Of a DNA stretch of 64,000 bases, positions 32,418-39,403 are shown piece after piece. The stretch's first letter is position 1. Each line of letters opens with the position of its first letter. The notes under the pieces were generated by a model. The model was not told the DNA's origin. It saw only the letters and a program-made list of their open reading frames with translations, and ran no database searches. Origin of the DNA: JBHOQX01 sp042408595 (GTDB lineage: Bacteria; Chloroflexota; Chloroflexia; Chloroflexales; Roseiflexaceae); NCBI GenBank assembly GCA_042408595.1, contig JBHOQX010000022.1, positions 49,765 to 113,764 of the forward strand. Direction: 5' to 3'. The position numbers and the translations under genes are program-made.

Positions 32418-33896
32418 TCACGGCGCGGCGGCCACCTGCGCAGCGATGCGCGCCAGCTCCGCCGCGGGCAGTGCACCGATCGGAGCGCGTAGCTCGTATG
32501 CCACACCGCACCCGTCCCACTCCAGCACCCACTGGCCGTAGCGTTGCCCCAGGCGGCCCGGCGCGTCACCGACGGCGACCGGCTGCGCCTCCGGGTCGAA
32601 CCTTGCCTCGTCCTGCGCAGGCCAGCCCTGGGGCGCCGCGCTGATCCGCTGGATGGGCGTGAGTGGCGTGCTATCCGGCAGCAGGTACAGAGACGTGATC
32701 GTCAGAAGGCCGGGCGCCGTCTCGCTGCGGATGGCGGCCTCGCCCCTTTCCAATGTCATCTCAAGGAGGCGCGCGACGGGCAGGCGCAGGGCGGCCTGGG
32801 CGGCCGCGGGGTCGGCGAACGCGCGCCGGCAGAGCACGGCCGCGCCGCCGAAGCGCTGCGCCAGCTCCGCCGGCGCGGGCGGCGGGCTGCCAACCGTGGC
32901 GGTGAACGCGGCGGTGGCGAAGCCCGGCGCCGCGACCCACCCCCGCGCATAGATCGTCACATCGGCGGGGCGCAGGTGCTCGTCCCACACATCCGACCAG
33001 CGGCCGTCGCCGGGCGCGAGTTGGCGGATGCTCCCACCGCCGCTCGACGAAACGATCTCCAGCACGCCCCAGGCATCGCCGATCGGTCGCCCGTCCGGCG
33101 CGGCCGCCTGAATCCGCCAGGCGCGCCGATCAGTGGTCAGTGCCGCCTGGAGGCGCTGCTGCGGCCCGGGCGGCCGCAGTGTGAGCGGGATCGGGCCGGC
33201 CTCCAGATGGAGCCAGATGTTGTCCGGGCCTTCCAGGCCGGGCACGCCGCGGGCGAAGCGGGTGGCGCCCCAGAGCTGGTACGCCTGGTCCGGTGCGGCA
33301 TCCTCCGGCGGGGTCTGCACCGTGCGAACGGCGCTGATCGCCTGGCCCGGCTCGAGCCTCTCCAGATACGCCCCGCCCGGCCAGTTCGCCGGCTGCCAGG
33401 GCCAGGCCGCCGGCTCGATGCCGCGGGCGTCCTGCAGCCGCACCCAGCCCGCCTCCCTCCCATCGCCGGCGATGAACAGCGGCGCGCCGCCGTCGTTGCG
33501 CAGCGTCAATCGCACCTGGGCGGCCTCGCCGGCGAGCAACCGGTCGCCCGGCAATTCGACCGTGAGCGACAGGCCGCCGCGGGCGGCGCGGGCGCTCGCC
33601 GGGCGGCCTGGCTGAACAACAGCCGCCGCGGTGGGGAACGGCTGTGCGGTTGCGAGGGCGACGGCGGTCGCCACGTGCTGCTCGTACGGCATGCCAAGCG
33701 GCTCCGGCGCGGGCACCTCGGGCGCCGTGGGCGCTGGCGACGGCGCGGGCGGCGCGGCCGGGCCTTCGGTGGGCGCCACGACGGTCGGGTCGCATGGCTG
33801 CCTGGGCTTCTCGTGCGTGGCGGGTGGGCGGTCTGGCGTGCCGCAGCCGCCGGCGAGCAGCAACAGCAGTAAGAGCAACCAGCGGCAGGAGCGCAT
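32418..33896 (-). CDS. Lipoprotein with DUF4367-like C-terminal domain
   Basis: 492 aa. Signal peptide MRSCRWLLLLLLLLAGGC with lipobox AGGC (Cys18), then a long Pro/Ala/Thr linker to ~residue 90. The middle (~95-250) looks like a beta-sandwich (LSLTVELPGDRLLAGEAAQV, RLTLRNDGGAPLFI). The last ~75 residues (YGQWVLEWDGCGVAYELRA...LPAAELARIAAQV) resemble the DUF4367 module of anti-sigma-like surface proteins; that assignment is tentative. GAGGG precedes the ATG. Its 3' end is duplicated on the far side of the defence island. Confidence 0.75.
   Translation of the reverse strand: MRSCRWLLLLLLLLAGGCGTPDRPPATHEKPRQPCDPTVVAPTEGPAAPPAPSPAPTAPEVPAPEPLGMPYEQHVATAVALATAQPFPTAAAVVQPGRPASARAARGGLSLTVELPGDRLLAGEAAQVRLTLRNDGGAPLFIAGDGREAGWVRLQDARGIEPAAWPWQPANWPGGAYLERLEPGQAISAVRTVQTPPEDAAPDQAYQLWGATRFARGVPGLEGPDNIWLHLEAGPIPLTLRPPGPQQRLQAALTTDRRAWRIQAAAPDGRPIGDAWGVLEIVSSSGGGSIRQLAPGDGRWSDVWDEHLRPADVTIYARGWVAAPGFATAAFTATVGSPPPAPAELAQRFGGAAVLCRRAFADPAAAQAALRLPVARLLEMTLERGEAAIRSETAPGLLTITSLYLLPDSTPLTPIQRISAAPQGWPAQDEARFDPEAQPVAVGDAPGRLGQRYGQWVLEWDGCGVAYELRAPIGALPAAELARIAAQVAAAP
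32430..32659. repeat. Right 230-bp direct repeat bordering the defence island
   Basis: Gapless counterpart of 19451-19680, ~94% identical by hand alignment, same orientation. Here it is the intact 3' end of the lipoprotein gene. Confidence 0.85.
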
Positions 33897-34077
33897 GGTG
33901 TGCCCTCTTTCGTTTGTGGATGACGGACGGGTTGGACCCAGATTGTGCCGTTGATCCCCTACCGCACGGACGCGGCCAGTGCGGAAAGGTTCCGCTGCGG
34001 GCAGAAGGTGAGGGTCGCGGGAGTCCTGGCACGCCGATCGGACCTTCCCGCCTCCCGCGCGCACGAGCGGAGGCATC

Positions 34078-34086
34078 TGGTATGAT
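34078..34086 (+). promoter_or_regulatory. Extended -10 (TGGTATGAT) for the DUF2064 gene
   Basis: TGnTATGAT 67 bp upstream of ATG 34154. Confidence 0.55.
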
Positions 34087-34153
34087 AGCACGGCCGGCCC
34101 GTCTGATCGCGGCCGCGGGCCGGCCGTACGCCGCGGCCAGCAGGACGCTACCG

Positions 34154-34846
34154 ATGGCCCCTCGCCTCCTGATCTTCGCCAAGCGCCCGGCGCCGGGGCG
34201 GACCAAGACCCGCCTCTGCCCGCCGCTGTCCGCCGAGGCAGCGGCGGCGCTCTACGAGTGCTTCCTGCGCGACACGCTCGACATCGCCCGGGCGGCGCCG
34301 GCTGCCGAGCGCATCGTCGCCTTTCTGCCTGAGGACGCCGCCGGGTACTTCGCCGGCCTCGCGCCGGATATGGCGCTCGCGCCACAACGCGGCACGGACC
34401 TCGGCGAGCGGATGGACCGGCTGCTGGCCGAGGCGCTGCGCGACGGCGGCCCGGCGGTCGCCATCGGCAGCGACAGCCCGACCCTGCCGCCGGCGCATAT
34501 CGCGGCGGCCTTCGCCCACCTCAACGCCGGGGCGGACGTGGCGCTCGGGCCGAGCGACGACGGCGGCTACTACCTGATCGGGCTACGCCGCCCGCAACCG
34601 CGGCTGCTGCGCGAGGTGCCGATGAGCACGCCCGATGTGCTGCGTGCGACGCTGGCGTTGGCCGGTGCGTTGGGCCTGCGCGTCGCCCTGCTGCCGGCCT
34701 GGTACGATGTGGACACCGCTGCCGAGCTCGAGCGTCTGCGGGCGGAACTGACGGTGTCGCCCGGCACGGCGCAGCATACCCGGGCGTTCCTGGAAGAGCT
34801 CGACACACACGGGGCGCGAAATGGCGGGCGACGCCCACCGCGCTGA
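34154..34846 (+). CDS. DUF2064 / TIGR04282-family glycosyltransferase
   Basis: 230 aa, GT-A-like nucleotide-sugar transferase of the DUF2064 family. The N-terminus LLIFAKRPAPGRTKTRL is diagnostic, followed by QRGTDLGERM, AIGSDSPTLP (metal/nucleotide site) and GPSDDGGYYLIGL. Some members are annotated in arsenosugar synthesis, but no arsenic genes are nearby, so the acceptor is unknown. The open frame extends far upstream, but the family N-terminus begins at 34154. The next gene starts 21 bp after its stop and has a good SD, so they may be co-transcribed. Confidence 0.88.
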   Translation: MAPRLLIFAKRPAPGRTKTRLCPPLSAEAAAALYECFLRDTLDIARAAPAAERIVAFLPEDAAGYFAGLAPDMALAPQRGTDLGERMDRLLAEALRDGGPAVAIGSDSPTLPPAHIAAAFAHLNAGADVALGPSDDGGYYLIGLRRPQPRLLREVPMSTPDVLRATLALAGALGLRVALLPAWYDVDTAAELERLRAELTVSPGTAQHTRAFLEELDTHGARNGGRRPPR

Positions 34847-34867
34847 AGTGCGTTGAGGAGGGGAACG

Positions 34868-35428
34868 ATGGCAAAACAACCGACGCGCATCGAGCCGTGG
34901 CTAGTGCTTCCCGTGCCGCTTGGCAACGCGATCCAGATCGGCGGGTTGGTAGGCGGGGCGCTGCTCGCCCGCCAGGCGGCGCGCCGTGCGCCGCACGGGG
35001 CGTGGGGGCTGTACGCGGGCCGACTACTGTCCTACTTCTGCGAGCATGCCTTCGCGCACTACCTGGTGGGCCGGCTGGCGGGGATTCGCTTCACCAGCTA
35101 CGGCGTCCACGGCTCGACCGGGGCCGACGCCTACCCGCCGGGGCTGCGCTCGATATTCGCCCGGCTGCCGTTCCTCAGCGCCCGGGTGGACCCTGCCTCG
35201 CGCCGGGCCGCCGCACCCGCGGCCCAGGCCGCGATGTACCTGGCTGGCCCGCTCGCCACGCTTGTGTCGAGCGCGGTCTACCCGCTCTACGGTCTGCGCC
35301 GGGGCGTCCCCGGGGCGCGGGCGCTGCTCGTCGGCTCCGGCCTGTGGATGGCAGCGATGCTGGCCGGCGAAGCGATCCATCCGCGCAGCGACCTCCGCCG
35401 CGCCTGGCGCGCGCTCCGGGGCGATTGA
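34868..35428 (+). CDS. Hypothetical membrane protein
   Basis: 186 aa, unrecognised. Three or four hydrophobic segments (LGNAIQIGGLVGGALLA, WGLYAGRLLSYF, AAMYLAGPLATLVSSAVY, ARALLVGSGLWMAAMLAG). Residues ~60-70 read CEHAFAHYLVGRLAG, which recalls a metalloprotease-like helix (E-H-x3-H), but the usual HExxH is not present, so peptidase function is not claimed. GGAGGGG lies 6 nt before the ATG. Confidence 0.6.
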   Translation: MAKQPTRIEPWLVLPVPLGNAIQIGGLVGGALLARQAARRAPHGAWGLYAGRLLSYFCEHAFAHYLVGRLAGIRFTSYGVHGSTGADAYPPGLRSIFARLPFLSARVDPASRRAAAPAAQAAMYLAGPLATLVSSAVYPLYGLRRGVPGARALLVGSGLWMAAMLAGEAIHPRSDLRRAWRALRGD

Positions 35429-35442
35429 GCCGCAAAGCGCGC

Positions 35443-35491
35443 ATCGACCGCAGCGGCGCAGCGGTTGTGCCTCTGCGTCGCTGCGGTCGAT
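35443..35491. terminator. Bidirectional hairpin between convergent genes
   Basis: ATCGACCGCAGCG (35443-35455) and its exact complement CGCTGCGGTCGAT (35479-35491), 23-nt loop. It lies between the convergent ends at 35428 and 35540. Confidence 0.55.
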
Positions 35492-35539
35492 TGTCCGATT
35501 CTTCGTGCGCTTCGTGCCCTGGGTGGTTAGGTCATGGCA

Positions 35540-36559
35540 TCACGCGCCGCCGTGCTGCGGCAGCGACGCGCTGTCGCCCTCCGTGCTGGCCAGCCGCCAC
35601 GCCCGCAGCCACGAGGCCAGCACCGCGACGGCCAGGATGCTGCCGACCACCGCGAGCGACCAGGCGGTCGGGATCTTGTAGCTCACCCCGGTGAGCCACA
35701 GGCTCGCATCCGGCAGCAGCATCTTCACCCCGACGAACGTCAGCACGACCGACAGGCCGAGCTTGAGGTAGTAGAACTTGTCCACCACCCCGGCGAGCAG
35801 GAAGTAGAGCGAGCGCAGGCCCAGGATCGCGAATACGTTCGACGTGAAGACGATAAACGGATCCTGCGTGACCGCGAAGATCGCCGGGATCGAATCGACC
35901 GCGAAGATCAGGTCGGTGCTCTCGACCATCAGCAGCACCAGAAAGAGCGGTGTTGCCATGAGCTTCCCCGCCTGGCGCACGAAAAACTTCTGGCCGACAT
36001 AGCTATCTGTCACCGGCATAATCCGGCGGAAGAGCCGGATCAGCGGGTTGTTCTCAGGGTGGATCTCCTCTTTCTGGTGGAGTGCCATGCGGATGCCGGT
36101 GAAGATCAGGAAACCGCCAAACAGCCAGATGATCCAGTGGAACTCCTTGATCAGCGCCGCGCCCGCCCCGATCATCGCGCCACGCATCAGCAGCGCGCCG
36201 ATGATTCCCCAGAACAGTACCCGATGCTGGTATTTGGCCGGGACCGCGAAATACGAGAAGATCAGCACGAAAACAAAGATATTGTCAACGCTCAATGATT
36301 TCTCGATCAGATAACCGGTCAAGAACGCCAGACCGGCCTCCGATGCGCTGTACTGGCTGTTTGGCGCGATCTGGGGCCAGAACAGGTACAGCAGGACGTT
36401 GAACACCAGCGCCAAGCTGATCCAGACGACGCTCCAGATCGTCGCCTCGCGGATCGAGACCTCGTGCGCCCTGCGGTGGAAGACGCCTAGATCCAGCGCC
36501 AACATGCCGAGCACAAATGCAATAAATCCAACCCAGAGCCACAGCGAGTCGACGAACAT
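35540..36559 (-). CDS. TerC/Alx-family membrane protein (probable Mn2+ export/homeostasis)
   Basis: 339 aa with about 9 transmembrane helices. Family marks are ALDLGVFHRRAHEVSIREA near residue 20, LIEKSLSVDNIFVFVLIFSYF near 85 and the matching half VESTDLIFAVDSIPAIFAVT near 205, each with the metal-site acidic residue. TerC/Alx proteins such as Alx and MeeF/MeeY export or meter Mn2+. A GGGAGGG precedes the ATG. The leader contains a candidate yybP-ykoY riboswitch, which strongly supports a manganese role. Confidence 0.93.
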   Translation of the reverse strand: MFVDSLWLWVGFIAFVLGMLALDLGVFHRRAHEVSIREATIWSVVWISLALVFNVLLYLFWPQIAPNSQYSASEAGLAFLTGYLIEKSLSVDNIFVFVLIFSYFAVPAKYQHRVLFWGIIGALLMRGAMIGAGAALIKEFHWIIWLFGGFLIFTGIRMALHQKEEIHPENNPLIRLFRRIMPVTDSYVGQKFFVRQAGKLMATPLFLVLLMVESTDLIFAVDSIPAIFAVTQDPFIVFTSNVFAILGLRSLYFLLAGVVDKFYYLKLGLSVVLTFVGVKMLLPDASLWLTGVSYKIPTAWSLAVVGSILAVAVLASWLRAWRLASTEGDSASLPQHGGA

Positions 36560-36581
36560 GCAACCCTCCCGTTGACACAAA

Positions 36582-36623
36582 CTGGCGAGACCCCACGGTC
36601 TCGGCCCGTGGTGGTCTCGCCAG
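36582..36623 (-). promoter_or_regulatory. Riboswitch expression-platform hairpin
   Basis: CTGGCGAGACC (36582-36592) pairs exactly with GGTCTCGCCAG (36613-36623), with an inner CCACGG/CCGTGG stem. On the RNA this stem captures the GAGACC that closes the aptamer, so aptamer and hairpin are mutually exclusive, as expected for a switch placed just before the ribosome-binding site. Confidence 0.65.
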
Positions 36624-36708
36624 ACGTGCTGCTGCACGTTCGGGCGGCCGGGAGCGATGCTCCGTCCTGACGACCGCCCGCCCCGCCCGCGCGGGTCGGC
36701 TACTCCCC
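36613..36708 (-). ncRNA. Candidate yybP-ykoY (manganese) riboswitch aptamer
   Basis: In the leader RNA of the TerC gene the 5' end reads GGGGAGUAGC (36699-36708 on the plus strand) and the 3' end GGCGAGACC (about 36613-36621), the two hallmark loops of the yybP-ykoY class, with GUCGUCAGGACGG in between. Spacing of ~95 nt is right. yybP-ykoY RNAs sense Mn2+ and commonly sit before TerC/Alx genes. Confidence 0.75.
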
Positions 36709-36725
36709 TCCTCTCGAACACTCCT

Positions 36726-36731
36726 AGTATA
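36726..36731 (-). promoter_or_regulatory. -10 element (TATACT) for the TerC gene
   Basis: Located upstream of the riboswitch on the minus strand; gives a ~160-nt leader that contains the entire aptamer. Confidence 0.5.
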
Positions 36732-36793
36732 GTGGGCGGGGGGGTGTTCGAACACAGGCGGACTTCCCGCTGTGGCCGGGGAATCCTTCCCGC

Positions 36794-38194
36794 TCAACGC
36801 GCCGCGAGCGAATCGGGCGCGATGCGGTAGATCGCGCTCGTGCCGTAGTCGGCGACGTACAGGGCGCCGTCCGCGCCGACCGCCAGGTCGATCGGGTTGA
36901 CAAAACCGCTGGCGAAGATCGACGCGCGCGCCGCGTAGCGCCCGTTGGTCAGCTTGTCGAGCTGCAGGCGGTAGACCTCGCCGTGCATCCAAAGCCCGAT
37001 GAATCCGTTGTCGTCGTACTCGGCGGGGAAAGCGCGGCCGCTGTAGAAGGTGATGCCGACGGGCGAGCTGTGCGGCGGGAAGACATAGACCGGCCCGATC
37101 GTTCCGCTCCCCGGCGGAGGCTGCTCGAAGTAGTAGGGGTAGCCGTAGCTCGCGCCCGGGATGATCTGGTTCAGCTCGTCGCCTGGGGCCACGGCCAGGC
37201 TGGCCGGTTGGTTGTCGCCGGCGAACAGATCACCGGCGCGGTTGAACGCCAGGTCGTAGGCGTTGCGCACCCCATGCGCTACCACCTGCAGGTCGCTCCC
37301 ATCGGGCCGCACGGAGAGGATGGCAGCGGTGATCGGGCGCTCCTCGGGCTGGCGGTCGTGTGTCGAGCCGAGGCCGAAGTAGAGCCGCCCATCCGGCCCG
37401 AAGGCCATGCCGTTGTTCTGGTGCAATGGATAGAGCCGCGCCGGCAACCCGCTGAGGATGTCGCGCGTCTCGTCGGCCCGCCCGTCCCCGTCGCGGTCGC
37501 GCACCGCCGAGATCACGCCGCGCGCAGCGACGTACAGTGTGTCGCCGCGCCAGACGATGCCGACCGGTTCGGTGAAGCCGCCGGCGAACAGGCGCGGGGT
37601 CACGCGGTCGCTCGCTGCGTCCAGCGCCCAGATGCGCCCCGGCAGATCGGCGAGGTACAGCCGGCCGTCTGGCCCGAGCGTCAGGCTGGTGGGATGATGG
37701 ATGCTCCCCTGGCTGTAGAGCGAGATGCTGAAACCGTCCACCACCCGGAGCTGCCGCTGCGCCACCTCGGCCGGTGGCGGATCCGGCGGGCGGCTGAGCG
37801 CGACCAGCGCGCCGGTGCCGGCGGCGGCGACCGCCGGCAGCAGCACCAGGGGAACCAGCAGCGTGCCCGCCCAGCGCGCTCCCGCGCCGCACCGCAGCCG
37901 CCGGTAGACCAGCCATGCCACGCCGAGCCCGACCGCCAGCGCCAACAGCGTCCGCGCGCTCTGCCAAACGAGATCGGTGAGATCGATGGCGATGAACGCG
38001 TGAAAGAACTCCTGGTCGCCGAACCAGTACTTGCTCGACATCAGCGCGAGCAGCCCGGCTGCGCCAAGGCCCAGCGCTAGCAGCAGCGCGCCCCCCAGCC
38101 GCCGCGGGCCGCGCAGCCGCCAGATCAGCGCCGTGCCGCCCAACGCAACACCCAGGTCGAGCGCGAATAGCAGGATGGCGAGCGTGTCGAGCAT
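36794..38194 (-). CDS. Membrane-anchored glucose/sorbosone dehydrogenase-like beta-propeller
   Basis: 466 aa. Residues ~1-125 hold about four transmembrane helices (LAILLFALDLGVALGGTALI, GGALLLALGLGAAGLLALM, ARTLLALAVGLGVAWLVY, GTLLVPLVLLPAVAAAG). Residues ~145-466 are a PQQ-dependent sugar dehydrogenase-like propeller: HHPTSLTLGPDGRLYLADL, HQNNGMAFGPDGRLYFGLGS, GVRNAYDLAF, DELNQIIPGASYGYPYYFE, INP-type NPIDLAVGADGALYVADYG. The propeller faces outward. Whether it binds PQQ or oxidises a sugar is not certain, since many Chloroflexota homologues have no known substrate. The polytopic N-terminus is an uncommon fusion. Confidence 0.82.
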   Translation of the reverse strand: MLDTLAILLFALDLGVALGGTALIWRLRGPRRLGGALLLALGLGAAGLLALMSSKYWFGDQEFFHAFIAIDLTDLVWQSARTLLALAVGLGVAWLVYRRLRCGAGARWAGTLLVPLVLLPAVAAAGTGALVALSRPPDPPPAEVAQRQLRVVDGFSISLYSQGSIHHPTSLTLGPDGRLYLADLPGRIWALDAASDRVTPRLFAGGFTEPVGIVWRGDTLYVAARGVISAVRDRDGDGRADETRDILSGLPARLYPLHQNNGMAFGPDGRLYFGLGSTHDRQPEERPITAAILSVRPDGSDLQVVAHGVRNAYDLAFNRAGDLFAGDNQPASLAVAPGDELNQIIPGASYGYPYYFEQPPPGSGTIGPVYVFPPHSSPVGITFYSGRAFPAEYDDNGFIGLWMHGEVYRLQLDKLTNGRYAARASIFASGFVNPIDLAVGADGALYVADYGTSAIYRIAPDSLAAR

Positions 38195-38340
38195 GGCGCG
38201 AGCGACGATGGACGATGGTTGATGGGTGAAGCATAGCAGGCGAAGATGAATTCCAGGTTAGCGCAGTTGGCCGTTTCGATAAAAAATCCATTATCCGGCG
38301 AAGAAGGCGGGAGGATCCTGTGGCGAAAGGTTGCGCCGTC

Positions 38341-38349
38341 TGCTATATT
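38341..38349 (+). promoter_or_regulatory. Extended -10 (TGCTATATT) ahead of the decayed gene
   Basis: Located 28 bp before ATG 38378; a fossil promoter of the pseudogene or possibly still active. Confidence 0.5.
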
Positions 38350-38377
38350 GCGCCAAAACCAGCGATGCGAGGCCCCC

Positions 38378-39053
38378 ATGAGCGCCGACCACACGTTCAC
38401 TGTCTGGCTCCCGCCCGGAACATCCGACGCAGAACGCGAACACCTTGCCCGGGAGCTGCGCGCCGCCGTGGATGTGGTTGTGATCGAGGCGGCCGGCAGG
38501 GCGCCGAGGGGATAACCGCGATCAGTGTGCTTGCCCAGCAGATCGCCGTGTGGCGCGCCGACGCTGTGGCACGGGGCCGCACTCCGTCCGGCCGGCTCCC
38601 CCGCCCGGGACAGCCCGTTCTCGACCTGGCAACCGCCACTGAGGAGCCGGTGTTGCGATGGCTACTGAAGAATCCGCTACCGCGCGAGCCGGCGCCGCCC
38701 ACATGCTGGCGCTGATCGCCGCGCCGCGCGATTGGTAATCACTATGGCGAGGGCGCCGACCTGGGCAACCTCGGCCTGGCGCTGCTCAAGCGCGGGCGCA
38801 GGAGCAGTGCGAAATGGTCGCGCACTTCGCGCCGCTGCTGGGGGCGATCGCCGCGATTGCCGGGGGCGACGAGACACTGCAGGCCGAGGTCGAGGCGGTG
38901 CTGGCGCAGCTCGAGGAGCGCCGCTGGAATCTGCAGGCGGCGGTGCGGCGCATCTGGGCCGGTGAGTGCGATGATGCGGCGCTCACTGCCGGGCTCGATG
39001 AGCATGACAGCGCACTGGTGCGGCGGATCCTCGATCTCATCGCGGGGCGATGA
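38378..39053 (+). pseudogene. Remains of a TPR-containing, STAND/NB-ARC-like gene
   Basis: The promoter and a normal-looking start (MSADHTFTVWLPPGTSDAE) lead into 45 codons before a stop. Coding-like sequence then continues in another frame (ITAISVLAQQIAVWRADAV), stops, resumes with NHYGEGADLGNLGLALLKRG (a TPR-type helix pair) near 38737, and after another shift runs as AHFAPLLGAIAAIAGGDETL...LVRRILDLIAGR to 39053. The pattern fits a large multidomain signalling ATPase gene reduced by internal deletions to its ends. The NB-ARC part itself is gone, so the family name is an inference from the TPR remnant. Confidence 0.55.
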
Positions 39054-39274
39054 TTGGGCAGCGCGGGGGCCGCGCCGCACCGGCGGTTGTGGGGTGTCGG
39101 CTCGAGGACTGCGCCCCGGGCATACCGTCGGTGGGTGGTGGAGTGTGGGGCGGCGGCGCCCGGCATGGACACAGAAATAACCAAACCCCTGAACCGTGAC
39201 TCCTGAACCTTACCCCCTGTGCTGCAAGCGCACTAGAGGATCGTTAGAATTGCCCCCCACTCCCTCCAACACGA

Positions 39275-39303
39275 TTGACAAAGCGGAATGAACGTTCCAT
39301 AAT
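39275..39303 (+). promoter_or_regulatory. lon promoter (TTGACA-17-CATAAT)
   Basis: -35 TTGACA at 39275-39280, 17-bp spacer, -10 CATAAT at 39298-39303. Predicted leader ~95 nt. This is one of the few promoters here with a good -35, which fits a repressible promoter. Confidence 0.65.
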
Positions 39304-39329
39304 ACACTCAGCGGAATAACCATTCCGCT
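39282..39329. promoter_or_regulatory. Two-site palindromic operator at the lon promoter
   Basis: Site 2 is perfect: AGCGGAAT-AACC-ATTCCGCT (39310-39329), just downstream of the -10. Site 1, AGCGGAAT-GAAC-GTTCCATA (39282-39301), has the same left half and a degraded right half, and covers the -35/-10 spacer. Their 28-bp phasing and placement suggest a dimeric repressor acting on lon; the protein is unknown. Confidence 0.6.
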
Positions 39330-39403
39330 TTACTCACGCCCTCCGGAGTGGCTGTGGCCATACCCCAGTCTTCCCCGCCGGGCGCAGAAACGAGGCACAA
39401 CGA

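Noticed and set aside
32056..32532. Possible small protein gene in the AT-rich flank
   Set aside because: The frame crosses the direct repeat in the wrong phase and encodes no recognisable domain; there is no ribosome-binding site.
33644..34153. Upstream extension of the DUF2064 gene
   Set aside because: It is antisense to the lipoprotein gene and shows no homology; the diagnostic N-terminus begins at 34154.
34868..35428. Site-2-protease-like metallopeptidase
   Set aside because: EHAFAH resembles but does not match HExxH, and no second metal-site motif was found.
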